Part shown: piece by piece, positions 55,851 to 64,000 of the stretch
How positions within the stretch are numbered: position 1 is the stretch's first letter
Layout: each line of letters begins with the position of its first letter
Assembly: GCF_008831285.2 (NCBI RefSeq)
Contig: NC_045148.1
Location: 3,350,001-3,414,000 of the forward strand
DNA from: Nymphaea colorata
Lineage: Eukaryota > Streptophyta > Magnoliopsida > Nymphaeales > Nymphaeaceae
DNA: 64,000 nt
Reading direction: 5' to 3'
The notes under the pieces: generated by a model
Seen by the model: the letters and a program-made list of their open reading frames with translations, nothing else
Database searches by the model: none
Told to the model about the DNA's origin: nothing
Made by a program: the position numbers and the translations under genes

Positions 55851-56876
55851 CCATTTGATCTCATTCATGTGGATGTGTGGGGTCCTAGTCGGGTTCCTTT
55901 TCACTCCTGTTTTCGGTATTATCTTGTTTTGGTTGATGATTTTACTAGAGTCAGTTGGGTATTCTTGTTACGGGAAAGATCGGAAGTCAGAACTGATAAT
56001 GCTCTTGAGTTCAAATCCTCTGTGCTACTTCAATTTTATGCCAATCATGGAATTCGACCTCAATATACTTGTCCTCACACGTCCCAACAAAATGGTGTTG
56101 CCGAACGCAAACATTGACAACTCCTAAATGTGGCCCATACCCTCATGTTGCATTAACACATGCTTGCTTATTTTTGGGGTGATGCGATTCTTACCGCATG
56201 CTATCTCATTAATAGATTGTCTTCGTCAGCCATCCAAGAACGTATTCCCATTCAACTTTTATATCCAGATCGATCATTATTTCATATACCTCTCAAAGTA
56301 TTTGGATGCACCTGCTTTGCACACATCCTAGGCCCAGACAAAAACAAATTTGCTGCCCAAGCCATCAAATGTGTATTCATTGGATATTTTGCCAATCAAA
56401 AAGGATATATATGCTTTGATCCCCAAACCAAGAAAGAGATTATCAGTGCGGATGTTACATTCTTTGAGTCTCGTCCTTATTTCTCTCCTTCGAGTCCTTC
56501 TCCGTCTGAGATGCCTTCACCTGTGCCTTTTCCTATTCCACCAGTGTCACTTGAGTCGATCCCTCCATCTCAATCTATGTCATGTGAACGTTTCCTTGAT
56601 CCTCCATTAGTTTACACTCATCGTCTCGGTCCCTCTTTCAACCTCCCACCAGCGTCTTCTCAAGAGGTAAGCTCCATTGATAAAACTGACTCAGGTTTAA
56701 ATGATGACTACACTGCAGATGATCTCCCCATTGTTATTCGCAAGGGCAAGCGACAGTGCACACTACATTCGATTTCTAATTCTGTCTCTACTGACCATTT
56801 AAGTACAAGTTTGGTGCAGTTTGATCGAACTCTGTCTACCACATTATTCCGTCTTCTCACCATCAAGCCTTGTTAG
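55851..56876 (+). pseudogene. Copia-C integrase and hinge
   Basis: [13 protein letters not shown] (first Asp), [19 protein letters not shown], then a deletion runs straight to RTDNALEF (second Asp), [13 protein letters not shown] (Glu), TGA at ~56115 and TAA at ~56155. Frame 56160-56876: FWGDAILTACYLINRL, VFGCTCFAHILG, CVFIGYFANQKGYICFDP and a Pro/Ser-rich hinge with [16 protein letters not shown]. Confidence 0.86.
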
Positions 56877-57773
56877 ATTCACGGTGGCGGCAAGCCATGC
56901 AGGAAGAAATGGAAGCTCTTATCTCTCAAGAGACTTGGTCGATCCACCGACGCACTGTGATGTGGTTGGATCAAGATGGGTATTCACCATCAAGTATCAT
57001 TTTGATGGTTCAGTTGAAAGGTTCAAGGCACGTCTTGTCGCAAAATGGTATACTCAGACTTATGTTATTGATTTCTTTGAGACATTTTTGCCTGTGGCTC
57101 GGTTGGGCACTATTCGATTAATTATATCTCTTGTTGTCCAACGAGAGTGGCCTCTCTTCCAGTTGGATGTGAAAAATATGGAGACCTTTCTGAAATCGTC
57201 TATATGCAGCAACCACCTGGTTTTGAACGACAGGGGGAGTCTTCCAAGGTATGCAAATTAAAGAAGGCTATTTATGGACTCAAACAGAGTCCTCGTGCAT
57301 GGTTTCAAAAGCTTACTGAGGTGTTATCTAAGTGTGGATTTCGCCGATCTCAGCTTGATCACTCATTGTTTATCAAGCGAGGCTCATCAGGGATGGTGAT
57401 ATTGATTGTCTTTGTGGATGACATTGTTCTTACCAAGGAAAATGATCAAGAGATAGCTCAAACAAAGGAATTTTTACAGCAACACTTTGTTATTAAAGAC
57501 CTTGAACAACTCCGTTATTTTGTTGGTATTGAGGTGACTCGTAGTAATAAAAGAGTTGTAGTGTCTCAAAGGAAATATGTCTTCGATCTTCTGCAGGAAA
57601 CAAGACTATTGGGGGCTAAACCTGCCACACTTCCCATGAATCCCCGCATTCATATACATGATGATGACTCAGAGCCGTTTGACTCTAGATCTTACAGAAC
57701 CCTGATAGGGAAACTGTTATATTTGACTTTCACTCGCCTCGACATTAGCTTTGCTGTGAATAAGTTAAGCTAG
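56877..57773 (+). pseudogene. Copia-C reverse transcriptase
   Basis: WRQAMQEEMEALISQETW, a frame change, [40 protein letters not shown], a break near 57175 (DVKN followed directly by the GDLSEIVYMQQP block), [27 protein letters not shown] (FVDD in place of YVDD), LPMNPRIHIHDDDSEPFDSR. Non-coding as a whole. Confidence 0.85.
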
Positions 57774-58192
57774 TTCATGGAAAAACCCCAGAAGGTTCAT
57801 TGGGACGCTGCTCTAATGATTGTCAGATACTTGAAATCAGCCCCTCGAAAGGGGTTATGGTTCAAAAAGGGAGAATGTGTTGACATCGAAGCGTATAATG
57901 ATGCTGATATGCAGGGTCTGTAGATGACAGAAAGTCTACTACAGGTTTTTGTGTCTTTGTGGGAGGTAATCTTATTTCTTGGAGTAGCAAGAAGCAGAAT
58001 GTGGTGGCTCGTTTTAGTGTTGAAACAGAATATAGGGCTATCGCTCAAACTGTGGCTGAAATGTCGTGGGTTAGATCACTACTTTTGGAGTTGGGTGTTT
58101 CAGTGAATCTCCCAATGAAGATGTATTGTGACAATAAGGCAGCTACATATATTGCTAACAATCATGTCTTTCATGAGAGGACTAAACGCATT
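57774..58192 (+). pseudogene. Copia-C RNase H, left piece
   Basis: A TAG at ~57771, then [20 protein letters not shown]-like block, a decayed DADYAG block, [60 protein letters not shown]. Cut at 58192 by Copia-D. Confidence 0.85.
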
Positions 58193-58432
58193 TGTTGACG
58201 GGTTTTGTTGTCCGGGTCTGGATCCTTACCCGATCCGGTTTGTCCTAATTAGGACTACTTATATCTCTGTAAACCCTAATCTTTGAGTTAATGAAGTTTC
58301 TAAGAGAGAGAGTGTCTGGCTGCTAGTGGGCATCAGACCTCCTCACCCGTGGTTTTTCTTCCCTCGTGTTGAGGGTTTTCCACGTTACCTTGGTGTGCTT
58401 TCTTCTACTCTCGTGCATGCTTTATTTCCACA
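58193..58432 (+). repeat. 5' LTR of Copia-D (240 bp)
   Basis: TGTTGACGGGTTTTG...TATTTCCACA. Same length as the 3' LTR; differs at 4 bases. Confidence 0.95.
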
Positions 58433-58445
58433 TGGTATCAGAGCC
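58433..58445 (+). other. Primer-binding site of Copia-D
   Basis: TGGTATCAGAGCC right after the 5' LTR. Confidence 0.93.
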
Positions 58446-59089
58446 GTGAAGTTCCGGCGTTATTGATTGGTCATTCGTTTTGGTTCGTATTGGAGGAGGA
58501 CTCGTCCGGTACTGTTCATCGCATGCACCAGGAGCCTCTCCCGTCACTGTTCATCATCGCCCGGCACTGTTCACCGCACGCACCAGGAGCCTCTCTCGTG
58601 CGTTGCACCCGACACCTATGCTGCGGTGTTGCACCTCGCCCGACGCCTGCGTCCAGTGACAACCCACCCAGCGTCGCTCTGCCTCTGCCTCCGTCAAGTT
58701 CCGTCTGACGCCTGTGCTGAGCTGTTGCACCTCGCCCGACACCTGCGTCCAGCGACAACCCACCCAGCGTCGCTCTGCCTCTGCCTCCGTCAGGTTCCGT
58801 CCGACCCGACGAACGAAGCCCCTGTTCCTGCCACTCTGTTTTCCGGCGACCTGCTTCCTCAGTTTCGTCCAGTGATCTGCTTCCACTGGATTCTCCCTGT
58901 CCGCTGCTCCCTACCGCCGCCGTCGTTCTCTGCTACCGCCGTCAGTGATCTGTCTGTCGTTCTCTGCTACCGCCGTCAGTGATCTGTCTGTCGTTCTCTG
59001 CTGCCGCCATCAGTGCTCTGCCACCCGATGCTGCTGCTTCCGCCGCGTCTTGCCGCTCCTGTTGCTCAAACCGTTTCCGATTTGTGATC
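58446..59089 (+). repeat. Copia-D leader with tandem duplications
   Basis: GC-rich untranslated leader. A 96 bp unit starting GCACCTCGCCCGAC at 58631 recurs at 58727, and a 34 bp unit (CCGCCGTCAGTGATCTGTCT...) recurs near 58937-59004. The leaders of Copia-1 and Copia-A are also GC-rich and repetitive. Confidence 0.85.
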
Positions 59090-62000
59090 ATGGCTGACTC
59101 GTCTTCCTCTTCAGTCAATACCAACCTACCTGATGTTGTGTCTGCGCGGACTGATCATGTATCGATTCAAATTACCACCATTCAACTTACCAAGGATAAT
59201 TCACGATGGTCTGCCCCGATTACTATGGGGATTGCTGGGCGAGGACGCATTGCCTATGTGAATGGGAGAAAGGTTGAACCTGCTGCAGATAGTCTGGCTT
59301 GGGATACATGGTTTCTAGAAGACAACCAGGTGAAAACCTGGATTGTTAATTCAGTGCCCCCGGATATCCAACCCCTCATTCTTCGTAAGAAGACTGCAAG
59401 GGATATGTGGATTATTTTGGAGCAGATGTATGGTCAAAAGAGAAGGAAAGTTCATGTGTATCAACTTATGAAGGATGTGTATTCCCTGCGACAAGGTGCT
59501 CTCTCGGTTGCAGACTTTTATGCAGCATTAAAATCTAAGTGGGAGGACCTTGACTATCATTCTGATATTACATGGAGGTGTCCTCACGACCAGATGCAGT
59601 ATATGACTGATAAATGGGAGAACAGGGTATTCCTTTTCTTATCCGGGCTGAATGACGACTTTGAAAATATAAGGAGTCAGATTCTTAACTCTGACGAATC
59701 ATTTAGTATTGAAGATGTCTATTCCCGAGTTGAAGCTGAAGAACAAAGAAGGCTGCTTTTTAGTGGACGAAAGGGGGAAGAACAGTCTGCCTATGTTAGT
59801 CATGCCCCTGTGGGAACTCCTCGTTCTTCCCGAAAATGTACACATTGCAAAAAACTTGGTCATACTAGGGATTTTTGTTGGGACCTGTATCCAGAGAAGA
59901 AGGATAGTAGGGGGAGGTCTTCTAGTGGGAAGAAGCCTGTATCGTCTGCAACAAGTCTGAGTGATAGGAAAGGTTCTATTTCTGCAGAACAGATTCGTGA
60001 GCTACGAGCATATTTGAGCAAGATTGATGTTGGTCAGGCAGATACACCAGATGAGGTGAAGATCAATCAGGCATTGGCTGTTTCAGGGGGAGAAGGTACT
60101 TCTTATATGGGTGAATGGATTGTTGACAGCAGTGCCACTCGTCACATGACTGGCAACCCCAAGCTTTTCCATGATTACAAGCTATCCTCGAGAAAGGAAC
60201 GTGTGTCCCTTGCCGATGGTTCCTTTACTTCTGTGGCAGGGAAAGGGAGTCTTTCCTTGTTAAATAATTTTTTAGTTCATGATGCCTTGCATGTTCCCCA
60301 TCTTCCCTTAAATTTGTTATCTGTTAGTAAGATTACCAAGGAACTGAAGTGTGAGCTTATATTTTCTGAAAAACGTTGTGTTTTGCAGGACTTGGTGACA
60401 GGGAAGAGGATTGGGATTGGTTTGGTGTCTGATGGGCTGTATCGGCTTTCTATACGCGTTGTCACAGCTCTTATGTCAGCAGTCAGCAAGACAGAGAAGA
60501 AGGAGGAAGAGTGTCGTCAGTTATTTTTGTTTTGGCATGAACGCCTTGGTCATCTCCCATTTGGGATTTTGAAACATTTGTTCCCTGAACTATGTTCTAG
60601 TTTAAACATTTTTATGTTATCATGTGATGTGTGTCAGTTTGCGAAGCATGTTAGAGCTTCTTATCCAATTTCAAATAGTCGTTCTAATAAAGCTTTCTCC
60701 TTGGTTCATTCTGATGTGTGGGGGCCTTCGGGCATTCATTCTCGTGGTGGTTTTCAATACTTTATAACTTTTATAGATGATTATTCAAGGTGTATCTTTG
60801 TGTATTTGTTGAAAGATCGTAGTGAGGTGCCTCACATTATTGAAACTTTCATCCTCCTAGTGGAAAACCAGTATAAAAATTCTGTCAAGACTTTCGGTCT
60901 GATAATGCTCGTGAATATATGTGTCTCACTGTTGAAGAATTCTTTCGAAAGAGGGGGATTGTTCATGAGACATCCTGTAGTTATACCCCCCCCTCAAAAT
61001 GGGGTTGCTGAGAGGAAAAATCGTCAGTTGCTCAATGTCACCCGAGCCATATTGTTCCAAAGAAATCTCCCAAAATACTATTGGGGTGATGCAATCCTTA
61101 CTAGTGTCTACTTGATTAATCGCATGCCTAGTCGTGGGCTAAAGGGTCGTACTCCCTACTCTATGCTTCCAGGGAGTAGTCAACCTTTTCACCTTCCTCC
61201 TCGAGTCTTTGGATGTGTGTGTTTCATACATAACCACATCCCCAATGTGAAAAAACTTTATCCCAAATCTATTAAGGGCATCTTTCTTGGGTATTCTTCC
61301 ACTCAAAAAGGTTATAAATGTCTAGATCCCACCACTGGTCGTCTTCAAATTACCAAAGAAGGTGATGATAAGGAAGAGATAGCAAGATTAAAGGGTTTAC
61401 TATCTACTGAATTTGATCTAAAAGATCTTGGTAAGCTGAAGTATTTCTTGGGTATTGAAATTGCTAGATCAGGTACAACTCTTGTACTTAGTCAAAGGAA
61501 GTATACTCTGGATCTACTGAATGAGACAGGAAAACTGGGGTGCAGACCAGCCTCTACTCCTATAGATGCTGGGCATAAACTTGGTAGCAAAGATGGAGAA
61601 CTGTTGTGTGAAGAAGCTAAAGGGAGATATCAACGTCTAGTTGGCAAACTGATTTATCTCACTCTAACTAGACCTGATATCACATTTGCTGTAAATGTGA
61701 TGAGCCAGTTCATGCATGCACCTACAGATATGCACTTGAAGGCTGTAGATAGAATTCTGTGCTACTTGAAGAAGAATCCCGGAAAGAGACTTCTATATGT
61801 GCAACAAAGATCTCTTGAAGTTGAAGGGTATTCTGATGCAAACTGGGCAGGTTGTGTTGACACCAGAAGATCTACCTCAGGGTACTGTGTCTACTTGGGG
61901 GGAAATTTAGTTGTTTGGAGAAGCAATAGACAAGATGTGTGTTCCCGCTCGAGTGCAGAGGCTGAATATAGGGCTGTGGCTACTGGGGTATCAGAATTGT

Positions 62001-62311
62001 TATGGCTGAAGATCTTACTGACAGATATTGGAATAGAGATTGAAGGGCCTATGAGGATGTATTGTGATAACAAGTCTGTAATTAACTTGGCTAACAACCC
62101 GGTTCTTCATGATCGAACAAAGCATGTGGAGATTGACCGTCACTTCATCAGAGAAAGAATTGATGCTAAGGAATTAATGCTACCATACATGAAGTCTGAA
62201 GACCAAACTGCTGATATCCTAACCAAGGCCTTAAGTGTAACTCCATTTGAGAGAAATGTATCCAAGTTGGGCATGTTTGATATGTATGCCCAACTTGAGG
62301 AGGAGTGTTGA
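59090..62311 (+). CDS. Copia-D deleted Gag-Pol fusion
   Basis: The frame is open from 58979; the Met at 59090 (MADSSSSSVN) is the likely start by comparison with Copia-1 and Copia-A. Gag with zinc knuckle CTHCKKLGHTRDFC is intact. Protease reads VDSSATRHMTG, so catalytic DSG has become DSS. Integrase has the first Asp (HSDVWGPSG) and Glu (NGVAERKN), but the stretch with the second Asp is read in another frame (from ~60896 to ~60995): a one-base loss is later offset by an extra C in a C run. After DPTTGRLQITKEG it jumps to DDKEEIARLKGLL, so most of the RT, with YVDD, is gone. RNase H (SDANWAGC, DNKSVINLANNP) is nearly complete. Gag could be made; no working polymerase. Confidence 0.92.
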   Translation: MADSSSSSVNTNLPDVVSARTDHVSIQITTIQLTKDNSRWSAPITMGIAGRGRIAYVNGRKVEPAADSLAWDTWFLEDNQVKTWIVNSVPPDIQPLILRKKTARDMWIILEQMYGQKRRKVHVYQLMKDVYSLRQGALSVADFYAALKSKWEDLDYHSDITWRCPHDQMQYMTDKWENRVFLFLSGLNDDFENIRSQILNSDESFSIEDVYSRVEAEEQRRLLFSGRKGEEQSAYVSHAPVGTPRSSRKCTHCKKLGHTRDFCWDLYPEKKDSRGRSSSGKKPVSSATSLSDRKGSISAEQIRELRAYLSKIDVGQADTPDEVKINQALAVSGGEGTSYMGEWIVDSSATRHMTGNPKLFHDYKLSSRKERVSLADGSFTSVAGKGSLSLLNNFLVHDALHVPHLPLNLLSVSKITKELKCELIFSEKRCVLQDLVTGKRIGIGLVSDGLYRLSIRVVTALMSAVSKTEKKEEECRQLFLFWHERLGHLPFGILKHLFPELCSSLNIFMLSCDVCQFAKHVRASYPISNSRSNKAFSLVHSDVWGPSGIHSRGGFQYFITFIDDYSRCIFVYLLKDRSEVPHIIETFILLVENQYKNSVKTFGLIMLVNICVSLLKNSFERGGLFMRHPVVIPPPQNGVAERKNRQLLNVTRAILFQRNLPKYYWGDAILTSVYLINRMPSRGLKGRTPYSMLPGSSQPFHLPPRVFGCVCFIHNHIPNVKKLYPKSIKGIFLGYSSTQKGYKCLDPTTGRLQITKEGDDKEEIARLKGLLSTEFDLKDLGKLKYFLGIEIARSGTTLVLSQRKYTLDLLNETGKLGCRPASTPIDAGHKLGSKDGELLCEEAKGRYQRLVGKLIYLTLTRPDITFAVNVMSQFMHAPTDMHLKAVDRILCYLKKNPGKRLLYVQQRSLEVEGYSDANWAGCVDTRRSTSGYCVYLGGNLVVWRSNRQDVCSRSSAEAEYRAVATGVSELLWLKILLTDIGIEIEGPMRMYCDNKSVINLANNPVLHDRTKHVEIDRHFIRERIDAKELMLPYMKSEDQTADILTKALSVTPFERNVSKLGMFDMYAQLEEEC

Positions 62312-62545
62312 CGGGTTTTGTTGTCCGGGTCCGGATCCTTACCCGATCCGGTTTGTCCTAATTAGGACTACTTATATCTCTGTAAACCCTAATCTTTGAG
62401 TTAATGAAGTTTCTAAGAGAGAGAGTGTCTGGCTGCTAGTGGGCGTCAGAACTCCTCACCCGTGGTTTTTCTTCCCTCATGTTGAGGGTTTTCCACGTTA
62501 CCTTGGTGTGCTTTCTTCTACTCTCGTGCATGCTTTATTTCCACA
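62306..62545 (+). repeat. 3' LTR of Copia-D (240 bp)
   Basis: TGTTGACGGG...TTTCCACA, followed by the GCATT duplication. Confidence 0.95.
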
Positions 62546-62550
62546 GCATT

Positions 62551-62722
62551 GAAGTAGATTGCCACTATGTTCGAGACTTAGTTCAAGAAGGAATTGTTAG
62601 CACTATTCATGTCTCCTCAGAAGATCTGATAGCTGATATCCTCACCAAGGCTCTTCCCATAGGCGATTTCCTGAGATGTTATAGCAAGCTGAGCATGATT
62701 GATATATATGCTCTAGCTTGAG
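62551..62722 (+). pseudogene. Copia-C RNase H, right piece
   Basis: Resumes as EVDCHYVRDLVQEGIVSTIH, then [12 protein letters not shown] and MIDIYALA, joining in sequence with the piece ending at 58192 once Copia-D and one GCATT are removed. Confidence 0.9.
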
Positions 62723-62728
62723 GGGGAG

Positions 62729-62936
62729 TGTTAAAGAGTATTTCTGAAATATTAGAAAGTTATGGAGGATGTCTTTAAACATTTTCTTATATTTGTTGGA
62801 CTGTCAGCCAGCCCTAATCTATTTTAAAAGAGACTAGGGTTACGTTAATGAATTAATCCTTTTGGCTCTTTCTCTCTCTCTCTCTCTTGTTCTCTCCTTT
62901 CCTCGAAATCTCTCTCATCTCTCTCAATTTGCAACA
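62729..62936 (+). repeat. 3' LTR of Copia-C (208 bp)
   Basis: TGTTAAAGAG...TTGCAACA; preceded by GAGGGGGAG and followed by ACATG. Confidence 0.92.
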
Positions 62937-63076
62937 ACATGAAAAGAAAATTGAAGAGCAGAGAAAAGGGGATTTCATCTACATTGTAATGGCATCCTCT
63001 ATCTTAGGCGTGCCATAGTCCTCTTTATCATTAAGTACATATTTTACACTAGACAGTGTAAAGACAGATGTTTTAA

Positions 63077-63308
63077 TGTTGTTGGATCTGGGTCTCTTAT
63101 TAGACCCGGTTTTGTTTTATTGTACAAGGCATGTTGTTATAGATATCCCTTAAACTTAAGGGTATTTTTGTAAAGCTGTATATTAGGGAATCAGCCTTGT
63201 TTAATATTAATTCGTATTACCCACGTCAAAGTTAATATGGTGGGTAGCTTCTCAGCTGTGTTCTCTTCCTCTTTCCCTTGTTTTATGCAGTGATTGTTTC
63301 TGGAAACA
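63077..63308 (+). repeat. Possible degenerate LTR
   Basis: TGTTGTTGGATCTGGGTC...GGAAACA (~230 bp), with AGACCCGG words as in other LTRs here. It is followed by TGAACGATGTTAGAGCC, which resembles a decayed TGGTATCAGAGCC primer site. No partner LTR in the window and no pol downstream within 700 bp. Confidence 0.35.
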
Positions 63309-64000
63309 TGAACGATGTTAGAGCCACGTCTAGGCCTTGGATTGGATTGAAACTGAAAGATGTTTCCTCCAAGATTTAAGAACTCTTTTTGAATCTTCCA
63401 CCTCTCTGGGTTCCTGTCTCTATTGCCTTATTCTTGTAGTTGACTGGTGTTTTTGCCTCTCCGTTCTGCCCTATTTTATTGTCTTAACCTCCTCTCTGCT
63501 TATGTACCCTATATCTATGTTCATATGTTTTGCCTCTACTCTTCTATGTGTATGTTGTTCCACCTTAGGATTCTCTTTCAGCTATCATTAAGATATTTGG
63601 TATATTCTGAACTGATTATTATCATGTGTTCTCTTGCATTTATTGTGAGTCATAACCTTAATCTGCTGTGCCTCTATATTTTTGTCTCATCTGACATTGA
63701 AATCATTTGTTTTGTTTTTGACAGTCTAAATCTGACCCTGATAGCCATTTAGATTATACTGTTTTACATTCTGTCTCATTCTTGTTCCCTGTCTTAAAAA
63801 AAAAAAGAAGAGAAGAGGCAGATTTCAGATCAGATGTTATTTTACCACACCACATTACGCCCATGCAAATCTGATCTAATCTTCTCCTTAAAAAAGGGAA
63901 GTCAACGTGGGCGAATTTTATTGACTGGTTCCATTGTTTTCTCTATTCTTGTTTGTTAGTGTTGTCTTTGCTGAGTTATTTTCTCAAATAATTTCTGTTC
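63309..64000 (+). other. Right edge, unassigned (host intron or element leader)
   Basis: AT- and T-rich sequence with a poly(A) run at ~63798. No ORF of note, no ABA3 exon recognised. Confidence 0.5.

Larger units (their letters stand above)
58193..62545 (+). mobile_element. Copia-D LTR retrotransposon (4353 bp), internally deleted
   Basis: Target duplication GCATT (58188-58192, 62546-62550); two 240 bp LTRs differ at 4 positions by eye (~1.7%), primer-binding site 58433-58445, polypurine tract TTGAGGAGGAG, one 1110-codon frame. About 365 codons, including the RT core, are missing relative to Copia-A. Non-autonomous, but recent enough to show that such a deleted form, or its parent, moved. 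Confidence 0.95.
54554..62936 (+). mobile_element. Copia-C LTR retrotransposon (with Copia-D nested)
   Basis: Target duplication ACATG (54549-54553, 62937-62941). 5' LTR 54554-54769, primer-binding site 54770-54782, decayed pol, polypurine tract CTTGAGGGGGAG, 3' LTR 62729-62936. Pol is close to Copia-B but the LTRs differ. Only ~600 bp separate the primer site from the protease, too short for gag. Copia-D sits in its RNase H at GCATT. It is the only recent Copia lying in the sense direction directly in a host intron. Confidence 0.94.

Noticed and set aside
58463-58982. Overlapping ORFs before Copia-D gag
   Set aside because: GC-rich leader with tandem duplications; conserved start is 59090.
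1-64000. A gene cluster or novel defence/biosynthetic system
   Set aside because: Every sizeable coding stretch is explained by ABA3 or by Copia, gypsy, LINE or hAT proteins; no unexplained conserved ORF remains.

Overview
This is nuclear DNA of a flowering plant (species not identifiable from the window). Essentially the whole 64 kb lies inside one host gene on the + strand. Nine exons spaced over about 42 kb (12324 to 54239) join by GT-AG introns into 360 uninterrupted codons of molybdenum cofactor sulfurase (ABA3/LOS5/MCSU; FLACCA in tomato). They cover the end of the NifS-like cysteine desulfurase domain and most of the C-terminal MOSC domain. The first ~370 residues lie off the left edge and the last ~80-100 off the right edge.

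Almost everything else is transposable element, much of it nested. Left to right: the 5' part of a Copia element with an open gag frame (1-1798, - strand), inserted behind the LTR of an older element (1799-~2350); a ~2.9 kb noncoding, possibly LTR-derived block (2351-5276); a broken LINE (5290-7893, -); hAT copy 1 (8230-11749, -); exons 1-4 (12324-15576); Copia and Ty3/gypsy scraps holding Copia-B (16702-25417, -), which itself holds hAT copy 2 (19968-23491, +); an old + strand Copia remnant holding Copia-A (26795-32141, -); exon 5 (32800-32910); Copia-G1 (33696-43977, -) holding Copia-G2 (34437-39602, +); truncated Copia-G3 (~44750-47421, -); exon 6 (47576-47640); a 440 bp hAT-type MITE (48887-49326); exon 7 (51257-51408); a Copia scrap (~51955-53139, -); exons 8 and 9; and Copia-C (54554-62936, +) holding Copia-D (58193-62545, +). 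The right edge is intron with a possible degenerate LTR.

Target-site duplications were read for nine insertions: CCTTG (Copia-B), CCTAT (Copia-A), CAAGG (G1), CAATC (G2), ACATG (Copia-C), GCATT (Copia-D), and 8 bp ATGTGCAA, CCATAACC and CATCCGAG for hAT1, hAT2 and the MITE. They fix the order of nesting. Copia-A is the only element that looks complete: a 1454-codon single ORF and 249 bp LTRs differing at one base. The two hAT copies carry different disabling lesions, so neither alone encodes a full transposase as read. All Copia elements with a readable primer-binding site use the initiator-Met tRNA sequence TGGTATCAGAGC.

The host gene looks functional: all nine visible exons are open and have consensus splice dinucleotides. 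Most elements that entered the introns directly lie antisense to the gene. I see no tRNA, rRNA, CRISPR or cluster-like system and nothing that amounts to a new biological system. The points of interest are gene architecture and element biology.
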